From Ophiobolus disseminans (Eukaryota; Ascomycota; Dothideomycetes; Pleosporales; Phaeosphaeriaceae), in the NCBI GenBank assembly GCA_010093685.1, contig MU006227.1, positions 436,154-500,153 on the forward strand: a stretch of 64,000 nucleotides of DNA. The letters are read 5' to 3'. Shown here piece by piece: positions 33,169 to 44,038 of this stretch. Made by a program: the position numbers and the translations under genes. The notes below the pieces were generated by a model that did not search any database, was not told where the DNA came from, and saw only the letters and a list, made by a program, of their open reading frames with translations. Numbering within the stretch: the first letter of the stretch is position 1; each line of letters starts with the position of its first letter.

Positions 33169-35390
33169 ATGGAGATGGAGACGCTTAGTCCGCTGATGTC
33201 CGCACGTCATACTGCCGAGGACTCCCGACTCAATGGCATCTTGGATGCCTATGAGACTGTGTGCGCTTACGGCTACCTTCCGGAGTCGTGGAAAATGTTG
33301 GCAACTCAGCTGGCTATTTACCTCGATACCGAGTACTTCACCAAGTCCACCGTGCGAGGAACACCAACATTTCGATCCGAAGTCCCCTTGGAGATCTATC
33401 TTGAGCATTTGGGCGATGCAGAGCTCGCTTATCTCGCAAGCGATACCGTAACCGCCTTGTTTCACAAAAAAGCAGTGTTTGCCTCATGGCAACACCTTGA
33501 ATGTGATGTCAAGACATCCTGCATCAACGTTGTGACTTGGAAGAGGGAACAGGTAGATCAACGACAGATGCTTGTTCGGAGATGTTTGAGAACGCTGCAA
33601 AACGACGATCTGCACCTCCTGCTCCACGGCGTCAGAGAAGAAATTGTGTTAAGAGCGTATCTGAAGAATTTCAGGCAATCCAGCTCCACGACAGATACAT
33701 GGAGTCCATGCTCTGGTTCTCACTTGGACATCATCCCTCGCTTGAGTCTGGAGATGTCATACCCGGATGAGATGTTCATCAGGCATGCCGTTGATTACAC
33801 ACCGCCGACCCTGGAAGCGACATCTAGTTCAGCTGCTACACTCTTGCAGAGGGCCGCTTCCCGAGCTACTTCACTCTTGGGGTCTTCGAGACGCAATCAG
33901 GGCACGATCGGCCAGCCATTCTCGCTAACGCCTATCATAGAAGACAGTGAGTACTGTCAATATTTCACGAACTCGACATATCCCTAATTTAACTGTTTCC
34001 AGGACCTGCTTCGATGTTCACTCAGTCAGTAGTCGACGCCGATGGTCGTTCGAAACGCGATACCAAACGCTCGAGCTTTTCGGACTACAGGTCTTTTGTC
34101 ACAGCGCTTAGCTATCGCACTGGCTCTTCTACACATCGATCTTTTGCAACTGGAAAGAGCCGAAACTCTTTTGCCACTACGGGCACTGCAGAAAAGAGGT
34201 CCACGATGCAGACCTTTGTGTCTCTGCCGACATCAAGTACCAATGCTGCAGCCATGGCAAATCTCAGCCAGTGGTCTGAAACACTTATGCAGCGAGACAT
34301 CGTTCCGGATCCAGCTCTTGAAAACTGGTCGTCTGGTCGAGGCCAGCATGCAGAATACAAATCGCATGAGCGCTATCTCATTCCCTTATCCGTTGAAAAT
34401 ACACTCGGTCAGACTAGTACCGCGGTTGTCGAAAGTGTGCAGTGTATGCGGGTCCGACTAGTACGAAAGGTTGTTCGCTGCAACAGGCGGACCAGACTCA
34501 AACGCGAGGATGCCTTACAGGAAGTCCAACAACTATACCGAGCGCAGCACTCACATGTTGTGCGACTGGTAGGCACATACATCATTGACGATGAGCTGGC
34601 TATTCTTACCTATCCATGCGCAGAATGGAACCTGGAGCAGTTTTTGGCAATCACGCCCACTGCATTGGTATTAGCCGAACGAACACAAGCGCTGAGCAGG
34701 TTTTTCACGTGCCTTGCAAAGACTCTGGACTTCATACACTCGTTCCCGATCAAGCACATGGACATCAAACCTCAGAATATCTTGGTACGCAACATCAGAC
34801 ACACGCCGATCAACGATTCCGACCCTTTCAAGATCTACTTGACGGACTTTGGATCGTCCCGGTTTTATCCGTCTGTGGAGGACACGGAAACCGACAATTG
34901 GACACCGTTCACACGAGCTTACGCAGCCCAGGAGGTTGTACTGCAGGAGCGACGGGGCCTATCAGCCGACATATTCTCTATGGGGTGTGTCTACACAGAA
35001 ATGCTTGCCACAGTCCTCGATGGGCTTACAGATCGACACTTGAGCCCATCCAACACGCTTACCCATTGGGACGAGCTCAAGCGAGCTCGCAGTGGTACGG
35101 ATGGAAAGCCGCGTCCCTACCATTCCAAACTTACGGACATACTGAAGTGGCTACACGCCGTACCCATTGCTCAGACAGAGCTTGCTGTTATCCGAGACTG
35201 GACCATCAAGATGCTCAACAACGACCAAAGTCGTAGACCGTTGGCACGAGAGATCGCCGAAGACCCTTTTCTACCAACAGCATGTCACAGTTGCATGCTG
35301 CGCCCTGGCCCGGAACAGTTTGAAGCCATTTCATCTTTACCACGTGACTCACTTGCACTCAGTCGCAACCGTGTCAGCGATGTGATATAA
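33169..35390 (+). CDS. Protein kinase-like protein
   Basis: Two exons (33169-33946 and 34003-35390) give 721 residues; the 56-base intron is GTGAGT to CCAG. The C-terminal 300 residues are a kinase domain: HMDIKPQN with the catalytic Asp at about 513, LTDFGSS with the Mg-binding Asp at about 541, AQE in place of APE at about 569, and SADIFSMGC. The Gly-rich loop is poorly conserved, and the usual VAIK lysine may be in VRKVV. The N-terminal 380 residues are unknown and contain a Ser/Thr-rich stretch. Active-site residues suggest real activity but the weak ATP loop leaves doubt. The start follows an in-frame TGA, so it is the first possible ATG in this exon. Confidence 0.78.
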
Positions 35391-35617
35391 TGAGGAGATC
35401 GAGACTGGAATCTCTGCTCAATTATTGGCATCTCTGCAACTTCTCACGCGCCGGCTAAAGCTCGTCATGAATATCCATAGAAACGGACAGCTGCTACAAA
35501 CGGTGTTCCTGTGACACCAAGACCACTACCAAACAATTGAGATCAGTACGTACATCTGGTCAAATGTCTCTCTTTCCGCGGTGGCAAAGACTTTCGTTCT
35601 TCTAGTCGTGTGCCCAG
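35391..35617. other. Intergenic, left of MITE-like element
   Basis: This is the 3' flank of the kinase gene; no feature is seen. Confidence 0.4.
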
Positions 35618-36058
35618 TCTCTCAGTAAGTCGTGAAAGCCGGAACAAGAGCTGAGCTTGACGCATACATCTACGTAAATAAAAAGAGTTGTTGAGAATAT
35701 GTGGGTTCAGTTCAGATTGGTGGAAGGTAGGCTTGCCGTACTTGCCGTACGTGGAGGAACAGCCCCACTGTAACGTCCTCGTTACTGTTTAGACAAGCTG
35801 GACAAACAGGATAACACGACAGTCAATACAATATGTTGCAGCCACCTTACCTCGTCCCTCTCCTTACTCGGTGATCTATGGTAGTCATACTACTACGAGG
35901 GACCTTGTTCCAATAAGAGTTCTGTCGCAGAGCAAAATAGTAGATATATATACACGTATACTACGCGACAAGTTCTAAATTCTAAAACATCTCTGTAGAT
36001 ATACAAGATAGACACATAGTGTATCTTGTTTCCGGCTTTCGCGACTTACCGAGAGCCA
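35618..36058. mobile_element. MITE-like inverted-repeat element
   Basis: An imperfect inverted repeat of about 30 bases bounds a 0.44-kb non-coding, A/T-rich segment. The left copy (35620-35648) contains CTCAGTAAGTCGTGAAAGCC; the right copy (36025-36056), read on the minus strand, contains CTCGGTAAGTCGCGAAAGCC. There is no open frame inside. No clear target-site duplication was found. Size and structure fit a non-autonomous DNA transposon. Confidence 0.65.
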
Positions 36059-36080
36059 GTATCAACTTGTAATACTTCAT

Positions 36081-36606
36081 TTACGCCACAGGGTCTGATC
36101 CTAGTCGTACTCCACCCTGAGAAGCGCAGACAGGACTACTCGCCAATGTACGTCGACTGACTTCATCCTCGCTTGCGATCTGGCTCTCGTCAATCTTATT
36201 TTTTGTTTTACCAGGCAGGTTCTTAAGCGCCTCCAAGTGGTTACTCCCTCTCGCACATCCGCTCCTCCGGTTTCCATCTTCCAAATACAGAACGGCCTCG
36301 AACACATCATCCCTCTTGATCAAGTCGACGTAGAAGCGCTTGTTGCTACCGTAATCGCGCAAGGCAACGACTTCAATCGTTAGTCAAGGTTACGACACAC
36401 CACGACGCAACGCGTACTAGCCGCTTTCTTCGCCTCTTCGCCAGGAAGATCATATACGCTTCGTTGTCGCGTACTGGATCTCGGACAAACCTGTGCAATA
36501 TCTTGAGTGGCGAGCGCGAGGGCTTTGAGAGCTTCTGCATATGGACAAAGAACTCGATATTCGCAAAATATCTAGCTAGGACTATGAGGACGATTCGGTA
36601 GTTCAT
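36081..36606 (-). pseudogene. Unknown small family, copy 1 (relic or partial)
   Basis: The 3' exon (36370-36081) reads YVDLIKRDDVFEAVLYLEDG and then GSNHLEALKNL. A 47-base intron (36371-36417, GTACGC to GAAG with a CTAAC branch site) joins it in phase 1 to an upstream exon (36571-36418) reading PYAEALKALALATQDIAQ and DLPGEEAKKAA. These blocks align with copies 2 and 3. Upstream of 36571 this frame meets a TAG, whereas the ATG at 36606 (MNYRIVLIVLARYFANIEFF) lies in another frame. A frameshift or an unseen intron separates them. No known domain is recognised. Confidence 0.45.
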
Positions 36607-37091
36607 GATAACGTGATATGAAGATGGAGTTAAGGAGTAGGGTGCAGGAAGTTTAGTGTCGGATGTGGGAGACAGGGCAAAAGTGAGAAGAAGGTTGTTG
36701 TATTGAGAGAGCTACATAGAGCGATTATATACACAACATGATGAGTAAGCCAGTGACTAAGAGTCACGTGGAGATGCAGTCCACAGTGTACCATGTGAAC
36801 TAAGGTGCCAGGCTGACATTTAGCAACGCTCATTATCTTCCTGATTATGTGAAAGGTTGGAGACACGCCATCGAAGACACTTAGGAGCCAAGAAGTTCGA
36901 ACGATATCTTGAAGGGAGATGTTCCTAGGATGATGTTGGGCATTTTTACATTTGTTTGTAGACGATTGGAAGCGTGAAAAGGCACATACGCAGGATCAAT
37001 GAACGGCCTTTACAGCATGATTCACAGTAAATTCGCAGTTATAACAACTAAGCCTAAAAGCGGACGAAAATCGTGAAAAACACATGAGAGG
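36607..37091. other. Spacer between paralogues 1 and 2
   Basis: No gene is seen. This is presumably the promoter of copy 1 and the 3' flank of copy 2. Confidence 0.4.
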
Positions 37092-37744
37092 TTACGTATG
37101 TGTCGCCTCGTACTTTTCCCTCTTCCTTGCTGCCGCTCTAGGACCAACTTCAGCAACCAAGTCTTGCATAGCCTCGAAGTGATTTGTGCCCGTGCTGAAC
37201 GCTATTCCGCCTTCTCCGCGCAAGCGTGCTACAAAACGCCGAGTCTGTACAAACACCAAATCTATCGTGAAATACCTTTCTCCCTCAAGCATCGATTTCA
37301 TATTCGCTCTCGCAGATCCTGTCTCAAATCAGCGACTGAATAGTAGGATTGGAACGTATACGTACGAAAAGCAGCCCGTCCAGATTAAGCGAGCCTTCCC
37401 ATAGCCCGCGCCTCCATTTTGTCCGGCACACGTACGCCCTTGCACTTAGCTGTTTTACGTATCTCTTCTACTGCCACGTCCAGCTCAGCGTCGTTCAAGA
37501 TTTCGTACTCGGACTTCAATCGAAAATTGAGGCCGCAATCCGGGTCCGTGTTCCAAGTAAAGTGTTCGTGCATAAAGTCACTAAAGGCTATTGTTGTTGA
37601 TCGACGTTGCTGTACGAAAACCCGAGTATTGGAAGCGACGCAGATACTTGAAGAAAGTTCGTCGTTATCTTGCAATTCGATGCAGATGTAGTATGTTTCC
37701 GCCACTAAGGCTGCGGTATCGAGTTCCTCTATTCTTGAAACCAT
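37092..37744 (-). pseudogene. Unknown small family, copy 2 (nonsense mutation)
   Basis: Exon 1 starts at an ATG at 37744 (an earlier in-frame ATG is at 37858) and reads DFMHEHFTWNTDPD and VRVPDKMEARAMGRLA, then an in-frame TAA. Past the stop the frame continues SGRAAF to a GTACGT donor, and a 47-base intron ending GACAG joins in phase 1 to the 3' exon: ERYFTIDLVFVQTRRFVARL, GTNHFEAMQDL. The intron sits at the same place and phase as in copies 1 and 3. The only visible defect is the TAA at about 37385-37387. The family is unrecognised. Confidence 0.6.
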
Positions 37745-38123
37745 TGCTTGCCGTGCACGTTGTGGAGATGAAAGTCGTTGATAGCGGCAGCGAGGTTGAT
37801 ATAGGTACGGCACATATGTGACCTGGGAAGATCGCATGTGTTTGATCACTCGGGTCATCAAATGTATATTTTCAGATCTCTAATGATTAATTTACTACAG
37901 GAACTGACCCTAAATCGAGCCTACAAGAACTCGTTGGCGTGAAAATGTGGATGAAACGGAGCTCGAATTCATACTAGCGGACACGAACGTTACTTTTGCG
38001 TACGGCGATTAAATGTGCGTGATATACAAGACCATCAGACTCCAATTGGCTACATTGTTGCAACTTCAGTGATTCTCTTAGTCAATTTGAACAGCTCCTG
38101 AATGAATAATTCAAACACATGAA

Positions 38124-39303
38124 CTAGGTTCGTGACTCCTCCTCCATTATGACTTCTTTCTCATCCTCATCACCCATCTTTTGAGCAAGCCCTGCTACTG
38201 CTTCAAGATGGGTTCCGCCCTCGCCTTTCGCAACCAACATGTCACCTGCAACTACGTATAGAGCAGCCTTAAAGCCTTTCGCCGTCACCCCAGTGATGAT
38301 TGCGCAATCTTTACCGAGGACTAGGTCTTTGAACGCGTCAGTTTTGCAAGCAAACCCTGGCATGCGATTAGTAAAGCTCTCCTGCATGAGCTTGGATATA
38401 CGCACAAACCGCGCCCTTCCCGGTGTACATTAGCCTTGCCATAGCTTGAGCCTCCGCCTTATCGGGAACATGCTGATGGGTTTGTTGAGCGTGTTGGCGT
38501 ATGTCTTGGGCTATCGTATATACTTGCTTGTCGTTCATCTTGTCCTGCTCGCCTTTGAACTTGTATCGAACTTTGTAGCCGCGATCCGAAGTTTTTCTCC
38601 GTGTGAAATGGTCTTGCGTGAAATCGACCACGGCTTTGTGGGGTGGCCTGTGAGGTCGTGCGAGGGGTGCGGCGCCAGCGTCGACTGCACGAACAGTTGC
38701 GAAAAGCTCGCCTCCTGAAAGAGTCTTGACGTAGATATGGTACAATGGTGCTATCAAAGCAGCACCGACGATGTCAGCAATTAACTGAGAAGACATTCCT
38801 GATAGGACCGCCAGAAAGAAGGCCAGTGCACGGCTTGTGTAAGCTTTGAACTTGTAACGGTGTATGAGGTGTTTGGGTGTCAGGATTTCTGAATGCTCTG
38901 TGCAGTGGACTAGCAATGTAGGTACAGCAGGTGAAAAGAGTAGATTGCATTGCGAAGTGTCTTGTGCGCTTTTTTGTTGGATGTACTGTTTGACTCCTTC
39001 ACATAGACCATGCACTGAAGGTGTCTGCAGCGACCGTGCTGTGTGACTCGACCTCTCGCTACGCCGTCGTTCTGCATGGATTACGAGACGCCCCCATTCA
39101 CTCTTTACGATGGCTGCCGATTCACAATATGTGTCATCTGTGAAGTATGGCAGGATCTTACAACAAAACGTGGATAAGTCAGCAAGATGCGTGAATGTGG
39201 CAAACAGGAGGGTGCGACACCGCTCAGCCCCTTTTTGCATTGTGTGGCTTGTCGGCTCTTCCCTTCTTGGCATTGACAGCTGAGTGTCACTAACCATATT
39301 CAT
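38124..39303 (-). CDS. Unknown small family, copy 3 (intact)
   Basis: Two exons (39303-38406 and 38356-38124) give 376 residues. The 49-base intron runs GTGCGT to CCAG with a TACTAAT branch site and joins in phase 1. A hydrophobic segment (ALAFFLAVLSG, then IADIVGAALIAPLY) lies at about residues 160-185. Shared blocks with copies 1 and 2 are AVVDFTQDHFTRRKTSD, NDKQVYTIAQDIRQHA, HVPDKAEAQAMARL, and in the 3' exon GFKAALYVVAGDM and GGTHLEAVAGL. By comparison the original start may be the internal ATG at 38796 (MSSQLIADIVGAAL). No known domain; function unknown. Confidence 0.6.
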
Positions 39304-39655
39304 GCACTGATCAAAATGGACCAATCAGGGCAACCCAGTACCGAGATTATGAGCTAATTCGAGCATCGTCAGCTCCCGCGATCGACGCCGTCAAAGCTTG
39401 ACAGCGCAACATTCTTGATCCGCTGCAGGGATACATGAGATCTCAGCCGTGGTTGTGTTGCAGGCCAATGGAGATCAAGAGCCTGGTGCGACTGAGCCTT
39501 TCGTGACCACTTTGAGCGTTGAGATGGCGGATAGCTGAGGCGGTGCGAGAGTTGGCACTTGGCGGCTGAAAGACGTGTGACGATTAAAGATGTTGTCGAT
39601 GCCATCTAAGCGGAGCATTGCTGTACCCAAACTTCGTGACCACAAACAAGTCGAA
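39304..39655. other. Divergent intergenic region
   Basis: This is the spacer between copy 3 (minus) and the membrane protein gene (plus). Minus-strand frames at 39369-39605 and 39475-39948 are antisense shadows. Confidence 0.4.
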
Positions 39656-40881
39656 ATGCCAGCAGGAAGACCATACGTTCCGCGCTTTCCCCAGGCACCG
39701 TATCCATTGACTAGTCGGTTCTCCAGACTCTTTGAACCACGAGAATGAACTGACAGACTTGGAGATGGTACAAACCCGACCCCAATCACGACTAGAAAAC
39801 CAGCGCAATATGCCCCAGAAGCTACCAAGCCCGCCGCATCGGCCTCCTCGGAACAAACACCCTCGTTCTTTCCCTCTATGACCCTCGAGACTGTCACTGT
39901 CGCCCCTGCTGCACAAATCCCAGGCGCCTCGATAACGCCGCCCAGCATTGCGCCCTACCAAGGCACAACTGCAAAGCTTCTACAAGGACACTGTGGGCAA
40001 CCTGATTACACTATTCTCGATGGTCCAACGGCGCTCTGGGTCCCGGTCGTGGGCTGCATATCATCCAAGTCAGAATGCTGTCCCACACCAATGACATCGG
40101 ACACAAAACCAGACGCGCCATTGCAGACCAAATCGACTGGAGAGAGCCAGAACAAACCGAACGGAAATACCGGTGGAAGAAGAGCAGCGTTCCCGGTCAG
40201 TGCATTGCCGAAACAGGGTGAGATAACGGGGTGCCCGCAAGACTACCACACGGTTACTTTAAGTGATGGAACCGCATGTTGTCCGTCGTAAGTGTATTTC
40301 TAGCGCATCTCGAAGTGAATCTCGGCTGACAATAAGGTAGATCGTATTGGCTCTGGAGCACCCAGGTCGGAGGCCAGGTACCCTGTTACTCTTCTCTCAA
40401 CAAAGCACTTGTGCCACCGCCAATGCCTGATACGCTCGCGTACGGAGAAGCCAGAACAAGCGTCAGTGGCACAAACAGTCGAAATGTTGGCATCAGTGGT
40501 ACAATCACACCAGCTCCCCTCTCACGACCAACCGCATCGACGAATTCCAAGCCAACCTCTGCCGTCGTAAACATTGCATTCGCCCTGCGATATGATCTAG
40601 CACCTAAAGAGGAGCCGGCACTGAAGAGTGGAGCGAAGATCGGCATCGGTGTTGGTGCAGCAGCAGGTGGTGTCATGATATTGGTGATCATCATGATTTT
40701 TATCAAGAGGCGCACGTCTCGAAAGAGGTCGAAGATTGGCGGGTACGAAGAGGCGAGCGTATCTCAACGGTTCAGCAGTCAAGTGGATATGAGTCGTGTT
40801 GCACATGAGCCAGCCGGCGTGGCGAGGACGCATGGAGGCGTGAAGTACGCTGGTGTTTCCACGAAAGCAGTCGATCCTTGA
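39656..40881 (+). CDS. Cys-rich single-pass membrane protein
   Basis: Three exons (39656-39699, 39757-40287, 40341-40881) give 371 residues; introns are 57 and 53 bases, both GT-AG and in frame. There are two Cys-rich blocks, one with GHCGQPDYTIL and SECCP, the other GCPQDYHTV, TACCPSSYWLW and GGQVPCYSSL across the second intron. A Ser/Thr-rich stalk follows, then a membrane segment (GIGVGAAAGGVMILVIIMIF) and a basic stop-transfer KRR with a short tail. This architecture is common in ascomycete surface proteins of unknown role. No convincing signal peptide is visible, so the first exon is the least certain part; the ATG at 39878 is an alternative. Confidence 0.65.
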
Positions 40882-40981
40882 GTTTGATCCAAGACGGCTT
40901 GGTTCGAAGCGGTACGAATCGCTGTATGTAATCAGATCTCTTACCTTGCCTATACCCAAATTTTACAGCAATTGTTCGAGT

Positions 40982-43116
40982 CTACAAAATTGATATAGGG
41001 CGCACCGCATGCGTCGTACTCAGGTGATCGAAACCCTCAAAAGGTGTTATGTAGCAGTCGCCAACAACAGTATAGGTTCGTGGTACCTGCGAACACATGT
41101 CAGTACAGCCGAAACATCTACATGCGAGTCCTGGACCTTACCCTGGGCGTGGAAGGCCGCAATATGAGAGGGTAGCGGCAGCCAGGAAGCGCAACGATTT
41201 GATCGCTCAACAGCATCGAAGCGGGTCCTATACCCCAATCCCCCCTCTGCGTGAGGAAAGTACAGCGGCCTTGCATGAGACGAGTGATTCTCTGCAAGAT
41301 ATGATGTACGTTGATGTGCATCCATGGGTATTCGCAGAATGATCTGTCAATGCAATCGCAATGAACGTCAGGATCTTTGTCGCAGTTTTTCCAGAATCTT
41401 CTTGCTGGTTTCTCCGATTGAAGCCAGCCTTCTAGATTTGTTCCAGATTGAATGACGCCTGCGGTGAGAGTCTTCATCATTCGATCAAGAACATGGGCGT
41501 CCGTAAGAACAGTGCTCATGTCCTCCTGCTGAGCAAAAAAAAGGAGAAATTTCCCAAGTGTACGCCATGGCTGCGCATGCCAGCTTTCAGGCAATTGAGA
41601 TCCTTTCATTGTCACTAATGTGAAAGGGATGGCATGTGCCACCATGACTTTTGCACCAATGAATACAGGCCTATTGCAAGGCAGGTTGGGGTTGCGAGCA
41701 CTTTCGGAGAGTAGCAGGTGACTCGGAGATCGTCCTTCGAACGACAAAATCGGCAGCGATTGACGGGAAGATCTCCAGTCTGGCACAAAGCTGGGCAAAG
41801 TATCCGATGGGAACGCCCCACAACAATACAGCGTTTCAAGGCTATGCGTGTACTCCTCGATCGCAAAGCGAGTGAACACAACTTCCGTGGAGTCGTGATA
41901 ATCCACGACGGTTGGCCTGCCTCCCAAGCTGTTAAGAGCGTATATGCGATCGCGATCATCGGAGCATTGCGCAGAGCTCATGCTAACCAGAAGCTGAATA
42001 AAGTCCGCCGGACCACTATTTCTAGGATGATGCTGGTAGTATTGATGGAAGATATCGTGCTTCACTTTCGTCATGAAGCTGTTTCCATGAAAGCTGTTGC
42101 GGCGTTGTAGGCTAGTCATCGATTCTAGCATGTGCAACGAGTCAGTCACCGTAGGGGTATTCAGAACTTTGGCTCGTGGAATGCGGAGCTTGTCAATGAA
42201 GTAAGTCATATCCTCGAATGACATTACGTCGTGTCCGAAGACCACCCGTGGCCGAGGAGACAAAGCTACCTCTTGAATTACCTTCAATGTACAGGTACTA
42301 CGTTAGCGATGTCTTACGTGCATTTGTTTGTAGATTACGTACCCATCTCCTTTGAAACCACGGAAGGTTCAAGATCTCACGGAAGTCGGCTTGCTGTGGC
42401 CAATGGATTCGCTCGTCCTCGTCTTGTATCTCATTCGGTTCCTCCCCAAGGTTCTTGGTGTCTCCAATCCTATCAACTGAGTCACGCCAGCTGTCCGTTC
42501 TTGCCGAGCGTGTCGCAGCTTCCAGAGCTGACAGAGGGCGAGGGTATGTCTTTGAACTTCCAAGCCAGATGAGAGTCCTCCCAGACTTCCGATATATGTC
42601 CCCCATCTGATTGACCTGCTGGCTCTTTTCGTCCATGTTGTTCTGATCGATACAAATGGCATCGATCCATAGGTAACGTGGAAGCCACTTGTAGCGTAGG
42701 TAGCGCAACATTGTGGCAACATTCGATCTTACGTCTAGCGCGGCGTTGGCTTGGTCTCGAATTTGATAGTATCGTAGCATGCGCGTCAAGAGGTTTTGAC
42801 CATGCAAATGTGAGTTGGCGAAATCCTCGTCGTGTACAAGCATTCTGTGTGTTTTTACATCCGTCCCCCATGTATACGATACAGCTTCGTAGAACTTGTC
42901 GTTAGAGCGGTTCAATGTCTGCAGATGAATCTCAATCTCGTCGGTGAAGTTAGGAGCGGGGTGCAGGACCAGAACTCGAAATTCGTCCGACGCAATATTT
43001 TTATAAGTGTAGATGGGAAAAGTTGAGGCGCGAATAAGAGGTGATCTCTCCGCAGCCTCGATATCGTCGTCGTCCTCATAAGCAGGCCAGCAACACGCCG
43101 ATACCAGTGTCTCCAT
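40982..43116 (-). CDS. HET-domain protein, 672 residues
   Basis: Three exons (43116-42343, 42281-41142, 41086-40982) give 672 residues; introns are 61 and 55 bases. The HET domain lies at about residues 75-260: FYEAVSYTWGTD, LPRYLWIDAICIDQNN, IYRKSGRTLIWLGS and NLPWFQRRWVIQEVALS, the last restored by splicing. Later blocks are DDRDRIYALNSLGG, PSFVPDWRS and, after the second intron, TYTVVGDCYITPF, the usual C-terminal end of this HET type. It is implicated in non-self recognition and cell death. It is head-to-head with the HET gene at 44039, and its stop lies 100 bases from the convergent membrane-protein gene. Confidence 0.9.
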
Positions 43117-44038
43117 GTTTGATAAAATAACTGGACTGAATGGTGTATTCTGTGATGTTCCGAACTTGTCATATTCGTGGTTCCTGCCTGGAGTGGCTCG
43201 CCTAACTGCGCCGCTGGACAGGGTTGACGCATAGTGATGCAAGGATGCTGAGACAGCTGCGCCACCACAGAACACAGTAACGGACCTATTGTTGGAAAAT
43301 GAGTTGTTGCGAATTATCGATGCAGGCAGGTCTAGCGAAATGCTGTGTTTCGATGCCGACGGTGCTAGCTCAGCTTGACTCAGTTAGAACCACTGCGGGT
43401 CTTCGGAAGACCGCATAACTTGCCCGCGTCGATGCGAGCCGCAGGTAAAGTCTTGGTCGTTCTGTGAATTACACATGTAGAACAAAGGTGCTAATTGCAG
43501 CCTCAAGAAGATCAGCGCTTTCTGTCGTCGACAATTTGATAGGTAACAACCGCCCGTCGCTGTTAAGATGCGAAGCATCGGTAGCGAAAACCCGGATGAT
43601 GAGGCCGAGAGCATTAGAGAACAAATGTTCGCGTTTGTTAACAGATAGAGCAAAATGATGAAGGACTAAGTTAACCCCCGAAGTTGTTATGTGGTGAAGT
43701 GATGAAGTGATGAGGGGAAAGCGATATTCCGGTGGTGGCACGGAGTAGCCTCGGGAAAATTCCCATCTAGGAAAGGTACAGCCCGCTAATGCAATCAGGC
43801 CATGCGGAACCGGGAGTACCTTCTCATCCCCCATCACATCCCAACAAATAGATACGGACACCTTCCCACACCTTTTCATGGCCCAATTTTTTTTGAAGAT
43901 GATATTTGGTGATTTGCTAGGCGTCTTCTTTCCGCTTTCGAACGTTCCTCCCACCTCAGTACACAGATAGCCAAGCCTCACCGCTCCTTTGAGGTGTGTT
44001 GAGTCTTTTGCGAAGAGTCCAATCTACCTTACGATCGC
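43117..44038. other. Shared upstream region of two HET genes
   Basis: This 0.9-kb divergent spacer contains a repeated gtgatgaagtgatga stretch near 43693-43712. A 170-codon minus-strand frame (43469-43981) begins with GTG and lacks a family pattern; I do not call it. Confidence 0.5.

Noticed and set aside
43469..43981. 170-codon minus-strand open frame upstream of the HET pair
   Set aside because: It starts with GTG, has no recognisable motif and sits in the divergent promoter region.
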